10,866 bases of DNA from a bacterium. Lineage in GTDB: Bacteria > Zhuqueibacterota > Zhuqueibacteria > Residuimicrobiales > Residuimicrobiaceae. The position numbers and the translations under genes were made by a program. Each line of letters begins with the position of its first letter. Positions within the stretch are counted from its first letter, which is position 1. The DNA lies in the NCBI GenBank assembly GCA_012523655.1, contig JAAYTV010000160.1, forward strand, positions 1 to 10,866. Direction: 5' to 3'. The notes under the pieces were generated by a model. That model searched no databases. It was not told the origin of the DNA and saw nothing but the letters and a program-made list of their open reading frames with translations. Below are positions 6,270 to 10,866 of this stretch, in pieces.

Positions 6270-7379
6270 ATGCGCATCCTGTTCGCTAATACCATCCAGA
6301 TGTTCGGCGGCGGCGAGGTGTGGATGCTGCGCACGCTGACCGCCCTGCGTGAGCGCGGCCATGCGGTGCATCTGCTCTGCCGGCCGGAGACTGAACTGGC
6401 GCGACGCGCGCAGGCCGCGCAGATTCCGCTCTTTACCTTTCCCATTCGCGGCGATTTCGGCCCGCTCACCATTCTGCGCACGCGGCGGCTGCTGAAAAAG
6501 CTCGCCATCGACGTGGTGCTGGCCAATATGGATAAAGAGCTGCGCTTCGCCGGCCTGGCCGCGCGATTGGCCGGCGGCGTGGCGGTGATCCCCAGGCGCG
6601 GGGTGGATTATCCGCTGAAAAACCAAATCCACTATCGCTGGTCCTACAACCACCTCGCCCATCGTGTGGTCGCCAATTCTCAGGCGACAAAAAACGCGCT
6701 GTTGCGCAACGCCCCTTGGCTGGATCCGAATCGTGTGGAGGTGATCTACAACGGCCTGGATCCGCAACCCTTTCTTACTCCACGCCGTCTGGATTTGCGC
6801 GGGCAATGGGGCTTGGGGCCGGATACGCCGCTGATCGGATTTGTCGGCCAATTGGACGAGCGCAAAGGCGTGCATGCGCTGCTCTCCGCTTTCGCCGGAT
6901 TGAAAGACCGGAACCGCGACGCTCATCTCGTGATGGTCGGCGAAGGACCGCTGCGTCCCCTGATTCTGGAGTTCAGCTGCACCCATCAGCTGCACGAGCG
7001 AATCCATCTGCTCGGTTTTCGCGACGATATCGATGAGATCATGAAGAATATCACCATGCTGGTACTGCCGTCGCTCTGGGAGGGGTTCGGCATTGTGCTG
7101 CTGGAGGCCATGGCAGCGGCCAAACCCGTGGTGACCACCGCGGTCAGCTCCATGCCCGAAATCGTTCTCGATCGCCTCACCGGAAGAGTGGTTCCCGTGC
7201 AGGACGCAGACGCCCTGGCGCAGGCGATGGAGGAGATCCTGAACGACCCCGACCGTGCGCAACGCTGGGGACAAAACGGTCGGAAACGGGTACAGGAGCA
7301 TTTCACTCTGGAACGAATGATCGATCGCTACCAGCGTTTGTTTCAGGAGCAGATCGATCTGCTTCATGCAAGGCGATGA
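6270..7379 (+). CDS. GT4-family glycosyltransferase
   Basis: This is a 369-residue retaining GT-B glycosyltransferase that transfers a sugar from a nucleotide donor to a glycan or lipid-linked acceptor on the cytoplasmic side. The N-terminus MRILFANTIQMFGGGEVWML carries the glycine-rich loop (GGGE, residues 13-16) usual in GT4. The C-lobe begins at LIGFVGQLDERKGVHALL, with the Arg-Lys pair at 198-199 that contacts the donor phosphates. It continues with MVGEGPLR and the E-x7-E motif EGFGIVLLE (Glu271, Glu279), followed by AMAAAKPVVTT. I chose ATG 6270 because MRIL is a typical opening and it sits one base after the preceding stop; the frame is open further upstream, but only inside the previous gene. 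The exact donor and acceptor cannot be told; the GT9 neighbours suggest lipopolysaccharide core or a related surface glycan. Confidence 0.88.
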   Translation: MRILFANTIQMFGGGEVWMLRTLTALRERGHAVHLLCRPETELARRAQAAQIPLFTFPIRGDFGPLTILRTRRLLKKLAIDVVLANMDKELRFAGLAARLAGGVAVIPRRGVDYPLKNQIHYRWSYNHLAHRVVANSQATKNALLRNAPWLDPNRVEVIYNGLDPQPFLTPRRLDLRGQWGLGPDTPLIGFVGQLDERKGVHALLSAFAGLKDRNRDAHLVMVGEGPLRPLILEFSCTHQLHERIHLLGFRDDIDEIMKNITMLVLPSLWEGFGIVLLEAMAAAKPVVTTAVSSMPEIVLDRLTGRVVPVQDADALAQAMEEILNDPDRAQRWGQNGRKRVQEHFTLERMIDRYQRLFQEQIDLLHARR

Positions 7380-8496
7380 CGTGCATCTCTGGAATCGATT
7401 TGAACAGACTTTTAAGCATCAGCACCTTCGCTGGCTGGAGAAATGGCTTGGCCTGCCGCCTTTGCCCATGGAACAGTTCGATCCGGCCTTGGTGAGAAAT
7501 ATTCTTGTCGTGCGTCAACACGATCAACTGGGCGATTTTCTCCTCTCCACTCCGGTCTTTGCTGCGCTGCACACCCAATTCCCCGGCCGCCCGCTGACGT
7601 TGGTCGCCCGCGAAAACACCGCACATCTGATGCGCCATGATCCCAACGTCGATCAGGTCATCCCCTTTGCCGGCAACGGGCGCGACTGGACGCTCGACGC
7701 ATTGACCGCTTTTCTCTCGGCGCTAAGGAACCGATTCGATCTCGCCGTCGTTCTGAATACAGTGTCGCATTCTCTGACCAGCGATCTGATCGCGCGCCTT
7801 TGCTGTCGCCGCTATATCGTGGGTCCGGCGCATCTGCTTTTCGGCGGAACCAGCCGGAACTTTTTTTATAATCTGACGGCGCCTCAACCCGCTGCGGATC
7901 GGCATCAGAGTGAGCGCAATCTCGACATCCTCCGCCACATCGGCGTGACCGGCGGGGATCCGCATGAACGTATATTCATTACCGACGAAGAGCGGGCCGC
8001 TGCGCAACGGCAGTGGAGGGCCTGGGGCTGGGACCAGCGCCGGCCGCTGGTGATCGTTCACCCCGGCGCGGGCAAACTGGAAAATCGCTGGCCTGTGGCT
8101 TCGTTCGCCGCTCTGGCCGATCGCCTGCAGGAAACGCTGCCCATTCAGCTGGCAGTGAGCTGGGGTCCCGCGGAGGAAGCGCTCGGCCGGGAACTGGTCG
8201 CTTCCCTGCATGGCCAGACCTTGATCGCTATAGACAAAGACCTGCGGCGGCTGGCCGCGCTCTACAGCCAGGCCGGATTGTTCATCTGCAACGACACCGG
8301 GGTGATGCATCTGGCCGCCAGTGTCTCTACGCCCTTGGCCGCGGTTTTTGGTCCCACGGATCCTACTCAATGGAAGCCCTGGGGTTCCGATTTTTGCGCT
8401 GTGCGGGCTGAGGATCATCGCTGCGCATCGGTTTCAGTGGACCCCATGTACGAAACTTGTCTTAAGTTATTATTTAATAAAAAATTAATCAAATAA
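7366..8496 (+). CDS. GT9-family glycosyltransferase (heptosyltransferase-like)
   Basis: The 376-residue protein belongs to the GT9 family, whose best-known members add ADP-heptose to the lipopolysaccharide inner core. The N-lobe has LVVRQHDQLGDFLLSTPVFA, the family's R-x-D-x-x-GD-type opening. The C-lobe has VHPGAG (around residues 232-236) and NDTGVMHLAASVSTPL (Asp310, the conserved D-[ST]-G region), followed by AVFGPTDPTQW. It lacks the cysteine cluster seen in the second GT9 enzyme of this window. ATG 7366 overlaps the GT4 gene by 14 bases. GTG 7381 is also possible: it has AAGG eight bases before it and sits just after the GT4 stop. The last dozen codons are strikingly AT-rich, marking the edge of an AT-rich break. 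Family assignment is firm; a heptose substrate is not shown. Confidence 0.88.
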   Translation: MQGDDVHLWNRFEQTFKHQHLRWLEKWLGLPPLPMEQFDPALVRNILVVRQHDQLGDFLLSTPVFAALHTQFPGRPLTLVARENTAHLMRHDPNVDQVIPFAGNGRDWTLDALTAFLSALRNRFDLAVVLNTVSHSLTSDLIARLCCRRYIVGPAHLLFGGTSRNFFYNLTAPQPAADRHQSERNLDILRHIGVTGGDPHERIFITDEERAAAQRQWRAWGWDQRRPLVIVHPGAGKLENRWPVASFAALADRLQETLPIQLAVSWGPAEEALGRELVASLHGQTLIAIDKDLRRLAALYSQAGLFICNDTGVMHLAASVSTPLAAVFGPTDPTQWKPWGSDFCAVRAEDHRCASVSVDPMYETCLKLLFNKKLIK

Positions 8497-8497
8497 G

Positions 8498-8525
8498 CCC
8501 GTCGGCGGGTCAAGAAGGGTTTTTA
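8498..8525 (+). terminator. Weak possible terminator after first GT9 gene
   Basis: CCCG (8498-8501) can pair with CGGG (8506-8509) around TCGG. Alternatively, AAGCCC (8495-8500) can pair with GGGTTT (8517-8522). A run of five T (8520-8524) follows the second arm. The stems are short, so this is tentative. Confidence 0.3.
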
Positions 8526-8531
8526 CATAAA

Positions 8532-8564
8532 TTGTTGTTGCATATTAGAATTGCATTTGATACT
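8532..8564 (+). promoter_or_regulatory. Possible promoter for the acidic-protein gene
   Basis: This lies within an AT-rich stretch (about 8461-8600) unlike the GC-rich surroundings. TTGTTG at 8535-8540 is 18 bases from GATACT at 8559-8564, and TTGCAT at 8538 is a variant -35. The match to a sigma-70-type promoter is only partial. I looked for a -24/-12 (GG...GC) pair and found none. Confidence 0.25.
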
Positions 8565-8594
8565 TTTACCCGAAATTTTCAATCCAAAATATTA

Positions 8595-8598
8595 GAGG
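8595..8598 (+). promoter_or_regulatory. Ribosome binding site of the acidic-protein gene
   Basis: GAGG, five bases before ATG 8604, decides the start. The frame is open back to 8532, but only through AT-rich sequence without a second start with a good binding site. Confidence 0.6.
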
Positions 8599-8603
8599 AA
8601 AAC

Positions 8604-8903
8604 ATGCCAAGGAAAAAACGAAAAAACGAAGAAGACATGGAGAAAGAGCCTCTGCATGATGACGAAGAGGATATGGCCTCAGAATCGCTGGAGGAAGATC
8701 CGGATAAAGAGGACCTCGAGGAAGTGAGCGAGGAGGATGAGGAGTGGACAGAGGACGAGGCTGATGCCGAGACGGAGGACTGGGAGGACGAGTTCTGGGA
8801 AGAGGACGAGGATGAGTGGGAAGAGGATGAGGAATGGGAGGACTCTGAAGAAGATCTGTTTGAAGGCGCCCCGGATTGGGAGGGGGACGACGATTGGGAG
8901 TAA
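8604..8903 (+). CDS. Highly acidic, tryptophan-dotted protein of unknown function
   Basis: I do not recognise this 99-residue protein. By my count 57 residues are Asp or Glu, with seven Trp (residues 48, 60, 65, 72, 78, 92 and 98). There is no Cys. The N-terminus is basic (MPRKKRK) and holds most of the positive charge. Trp residues recur every 5-7 positions in the middle (WEEDEDE then WEEDEE, residues 65-77), each followed by acidic residues. No signal peptide or membrane segment is visible, and the chain is probably disordered in isolation. It has a clear ribosome binding site, its own possible promoter and a TAA stop 33 bases before the Nudix gene. Possible roles are a nucleic-acid mimic, a cation or basic-protein binder, or a chaperone-like tail; all of these are speculation. 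Low complexity means a chance open frame is possible but, given the start signals, less likely. Confidence 0.6.
   Translation: MPRKKRKNEEDMEKEPLHDDEEDMASESLEEDPDKEDLEEVSEEDEEWTEDEADAETEDWEDEFWEEDEDEWEEDEEWEDSEEDLFEGAPDWEGDDDWE
8796..8834 (+). repeat. Imperfect tandem repeat in the acidic-protein gene
   Basis: TGGGAAGAGGA begins a 21-base unit (8796-8816, encoding WEEDEDE) and is repeated at 8817-8834 (WEEDEE). A third, shorter Trp-acid unit begins at 8835. The near-identical bases suggest local duplication. Confidence 0.5.
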
Positions 8904-8936
8904 CTCCCGCCTCAATTTCCAACAACAGGATGGCTG

Positions 8937-9374
8937 ATGCAAGCGGCTGAGCACAACGGAGTTTTTTGGCCGCGCTTGGGGGCCGGCGTTCTGGTTTTTC
9001 GCAACGAGCATGTTCTGCTGATTCAACGCAGTCAACCACCGTATCGTGATCACTGGACGCCGCCGGGCGGCAAAGTCGAGCCCGGCGAAACCGTTTTACA
9101 AGCGGCACAAAGAGAACTGCTGGAAGAGTGCTCGATCGTCGCACAGCATTATGCTTTCCTGGATTTCCATGAATTCATAGACATTAAAAATATCAGCTTC
9201 CCCCATCATTATGTGGTCCTCAACTATTTCGCCGACTATGCCTCTGGCGAATTGCGGGCCGGCGGCGATGTGGCGGATGCCGGGTGGTTCTGTTGCCATG
9301 AGCTGTCCCGGATGGCGGTGACGCCGGCGACGCGTGAGGCGGTCGCCAGGGCGATCCGCCTTCGTTCCGCATAA
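8937..9374 (+). CDS. Nudix hydrolase
   Basis: Nudix enzymes hydrolyse nucleoside diphosphates linked to another group, such as damaged nucleotides or nucleotide sugars, using a metal bound by the Nudix box. The 145-residue protein has the box at residues 45-67: G-x5-E (Gly45, Glu51), then REL at 59-61 and EE at 63-64 ending in CSI. The canonical glycine near the end is Ser66, a deviation that leaves the metal-binding glutamates intact. The preceding GAGVLVFRNEHVLLIQRS and HWTPPGGK segments are typical. AGGA (8927-8930) precedes ATG 8937 by six bases. The substrate cannot be told from sequence; the glycosyltransferase setting makes a nucleotide sugar possible, but general nucleotide sanitation is equally likely. 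A terminator follows at once. Confidence 0.88.
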   Translation: MQAAEHNGVFWPRLGAGVLVFRNEHVLLIQRSQPPYRDHWTPPGGKVEPGETVLQAAQRELLEECSIVAQHYAFLDFHEFIDIKNISFPHHYVVLNYFADYASGELRAGGDVADAGWFCCHELSRMAVTPATREAVARAIRLRSA

Positions 9375-9385
9375 GGGAGACGACC

Positions 9386-9417
9386 AAGCCCGGACCCCAG
9401 GATTCGGGCTTTTGTTT
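9386..9417 (+). terminator. Rho-independent terminator after Nudix gene
   Basis: AAGCCCG (9386-9392) pairs perfectly with CGGGCTT (9405-9411) around a 12-base loop, and a T-rich tail (TTGTTTG) follows. The opposite strand has no T-run after its stem, so it acts on the + strand. The next gene starts only 14 bases after the tail, so it could also act as an attenuator for that gene. Confidence 0.62.
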
Positions 9418-9431
9418 GTAGGCGGACAAAT

Positions 9432-10481
9432 TTGATCCACGCCGAAAAAATTCTCATCATCAAGCTGCGCGCCATCGGCGATGTGGTGCTGAGCACTATC
9501 GTGCTGGAGAATCTGGCCAGGGCTTTTCCCCACGCTGTCATGGATTTTTTAACCGAGCCGGCGCCGGCGGCGATCTTGTCTCAACATCCGGCGCTGCGTA
9601 GAGTATGGATTTTGGATCAGAAGGCCCGCCACCGCTCTGAGCGTTCGACGGATCGATGGGCTATGGCGACGTTGCTGAAGGCCCTTCGCGCCGAGCGCTA
9701 CGACTTGGTGTTCGATTTTTTCGGCAACCCGCGCAGCGCATTAATCACCTGGGCCAGCGGCGCTTGCCATCGGGTGGGTTATGACTATCGCGTGCGCCGT
9801 TTGGCATACACCCATGTGGTGCCGTCGCGCGCCAGCGAGGTGCATGAAGCCGACTGGCATCTGGACGCACTAACAGCGCTGGATATCCCAATTGTCTCCC
9901 GCCGTCTGCAGGTGGCGTTCGGCTTCGAGGAGATCCAGTTTGCCGAAGGTTTCCTGCATGAGCTCGGCTGGCCTGACCGCCGAGTGGCGGTGATCAATTT
10001 TTCCGGCGGGTGGGCGGCCAAACGATGGCCGTTGCCGCGTTTTGCAGAGCTGTGCGAAACGCTGGCGCGCACTTATCCGTTCCGCTTGGTGGCGATCTGG
10101 GGACCGGGCGAACGTCAGGAGGCGGAACAGCTTCGTCGCATGGCGCAGACCTCTGGAATCGTGCCGGCGCCGGCCACCAACCTGCTCCAGCTGGCCGCCC
10201 TGTTGCAACGCGCGGCGATCATGGTAACCACGGATTCCGGTCCTATGCACATCGCCGCAGCGGTCGGCACGCCCTGCGTGGCGATCTTTGGTCCTACGGA
10301 TCCCAGACTGCAAGGGCCGTACGGCGATCAGCATACGGTGGTGCGCAACACGGCGTTGTCGTGTCTGGCCTGCAATCGCACCGTGTGCGATCATGTCCGC
10401 TGTATGGAGGAACTGCCGGTCGCGTCCGTGCTCCACGCGGTGAAAGAGTGCCTGGCCAAAAACAGGCTGTTGCCTGAGTGA
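9432..10481 (+). CDS. GT9-family glycosyltransferase (heptosyltransferase-like)
   Basis: This is a second GT9 enzyme, 349 residues, clearly diverged from the one at 7366-8496. The N-lobe has KILIIKLRAIGDVVLSTIVL (Asp17 in the GD motif), and the C-lobe has INFSGGWAAKRWPL and TDSGPMHIAAAVGTPCVAIF (Asp268). A cysteine cluster, Cys311, Cys314, Cys319 and Cys324 (C-x2-C-x4-C-x4-C), ends in CMEEL. This cluster occurs in many heptosyltransferase-like proteins and could bind metal. I chose TTG 9432 because no ATG or GTG lies between the terminator and the conserved KILIIK; GGCGGA (9421-9426) sits five bases before it. The gene lies directly after a terminator and shows no room for its own promoter. 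The family is firm; donor and acceptor are not. Confidence 0.88.
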   Translation: MIHAEKILIIKLRAIGDVVLSTIVLENLARAFPHAVMDFLTEPAPAAILSQHPALRRVWILDQKARHRSERSTDRWAMATLLKALRAERYDLVFDFFGNPRSALITWASGACHRVGYDYRVRRLAYTHVVPSRASEVHEADWHLDALTALDIPIVSRRLQVAFGFEEIQFAEGFLHELGWPDRRVAVINFSGGWAAKRWPLPRFAELCETLARTYPFRLVAIWGPGERQEAEQLRRMAQTSGIVPAPATNLLQLAALLQRAAIMVTTDSGPMHIAAAVGTPCVAIFGPTDPRLQGPYGDQHTVVRNTALSCLACNRTVCDHVRCMEELPVASVLHAVKECLAKNRLLPE

Positions 10482-10528
10482 CTGGCCGCGTGAACAGAAT
10501 CATGAAAACCGATCGTTGAAAGGCGCTC

Positions 10529-10866
10529 ATGTCCGCACTGTCCGTCGCCATCATCACCCATAACGAAGCGGCGCGCATCCGCGCATGTTTGGAGAGCGTC
10601 TCCTGGGCTGATGAGATTGTCGTGGTCGACGCCGAAAGCAGCGATGAGACCGTATCCATCTGCCGGGAGTTCACCGATCGCATCTTTGTGCGGCCCTGGC
10701 CCGGCTTTGCCCGGCAGAAACAGTTTGCGCTGGAGCAGTGCCGGAATGAGTGGGTGCTCAGCCTGGATGCAGATGAGCGGGTGCGGCCGGAGCTGGCGGC
10801 CGAGATCCAGCGGGTGTTGTCCGCCGCCGCCCCGTGCGATGGCTATCGTCTGGCCCGGCGCTCCTA
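10529..10866 (+). CDS. GT2-family glycosyltransferase (3' end cut by window)
   Basis: The first 112 residues of an inverting GT-A glycosyltransferase are visible. The start SVAIITHNEAARIRACLESV is the classic GT2 N-terminus. VVVDAESSDET contains the nucleotide-binding Asp34, and SLDADERV contains the metal-binding DAD motif (Asp80-Asp82). The pattern with WPGFARQKQFALEQC resembles the WaaE/KdtX-type branch that adds glucose to the lipopolysaccharide core, which fits the GT9 neighbours, but the rest of the gene is needed to say so. AAAGG (10519-10523) precedes ATG 10529 by five bases. It lies 47 bases after the GT9 gene on the same strand and probably shares its transcript. Confidence 0.85.
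   Translation, partial: MSALSVAIITHNEAARIRACLESVSWADEIVVVDAESSDETVSICREFTDRIFVRPWPGFARQKQFALEQCRNEWVLSLDADERVRPELAAEIQRVLSAAAPCDGYRLARRS

Noticed and set aside
6114..7367. Long antisense open frame of 417 codons opposite the GT4 gene
   Set aside because: It mirrors a well-supported gene, has no recognisable motif and is rich in His, Gln, Arg and Ala, as expected from the complement of GC-biased codons.
8401..8496. Possible frameshift at the AT-rich end of the first GT9 gene
   Set aside because: The last residues still fit a GT9 C-terminus (VDPMYETCLKLL), and no other frame continues the family pattern, so only composition changes.
8497..8603. Sigma-54 (-24/-12) promoter, suggested by rpoN in the window
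   Set aside because: I found no GG and GC pair at the required spacing in this gap, nor in 3014-3174.
8607..8624. Basic PRKKRK head resembling a eukaryotic nuclear localisation signal
   Set aside because: The context is plainly bacterial and such short basic stretches arise by chance; nothing supports an effector or host-targeting role.
8566..9144. Antisense Pro/Arg-rich open frame opposite the acidic protein and Nudix genes
   Set aside because: Its Pro/Arg repeats are simply the complement of GAG/GAC-rich codons, and it runs into the clearly coding Nudix gene on the other strand.

Overview
The window is GC-rich, gene-dense bacterial DNA. Every supported gene lies on the + strand and intergenic gaps are short. 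The presence of sigma-54, the two-component HslVU protease and two GT9 (heptosyltransferase-type) enzymes points to a diderm (Gram-negative) bacterium. Nothing in the sequence fixes the phylum. An environmental or uncultivated lineage is plausible but is only my inference. I see no tRNA, rRNA, CRISPR array, transposase or phage gene.

Layout. (1) 1-3013 is a compact regulatory/proteolysis operon: the 3' part of rpoN (sigma-54), then hslV and hslU, joined by two ATGA stop/start overlaps. (2) 3014-3174 is a non-coding gap with a stable UUCG-capped hairpin. It is followed by argF (ornithine carbamoyltransferase, 3175-4095), with a good ribosome binding site. (3) 4113-7379 begins a cell-surface polysaccharide region: a FemAB/GNAT-like acyltransferase, a glycosyltransferase split by one in-frame amber codon (5690-5692), and an intact GT4 glycosyltransferase. 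(4) 7366-8496 is a first GT9 enzyme, followed by an AT-rich break holding a weak terminator and a possible promoter. (5) 8604-8903 encodes a 99-residue, extremely acidic, Trp-studded protein of unknown function, followed by a Nudix hydrolase (8937-9374) and a convincing Rho-independent terminator. (6) 9432-10481 is a second GT9 enzyme, beginning with TTG. From 10529 to the window end is the start of a GT2 glycosyltransferase.

How the genes fit together. HslU unfolds substrates and feeds them to HslV, and their coupling to rpoN ties them to sigma-54 expression. argF looks like a lone arginine-biosynthesis gene. From 4113 on, the acyltransferase, GT4, GT9 and GT2 enzymes are the kind that build and decorate lipopolysaccharide core or another surface glycan from activated sugars. 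The most notable items are the amber-interrupted glycosyltransferase, the acidic orphan protein and the structured leader before argF. I did not find a convincing new multi-gene system.
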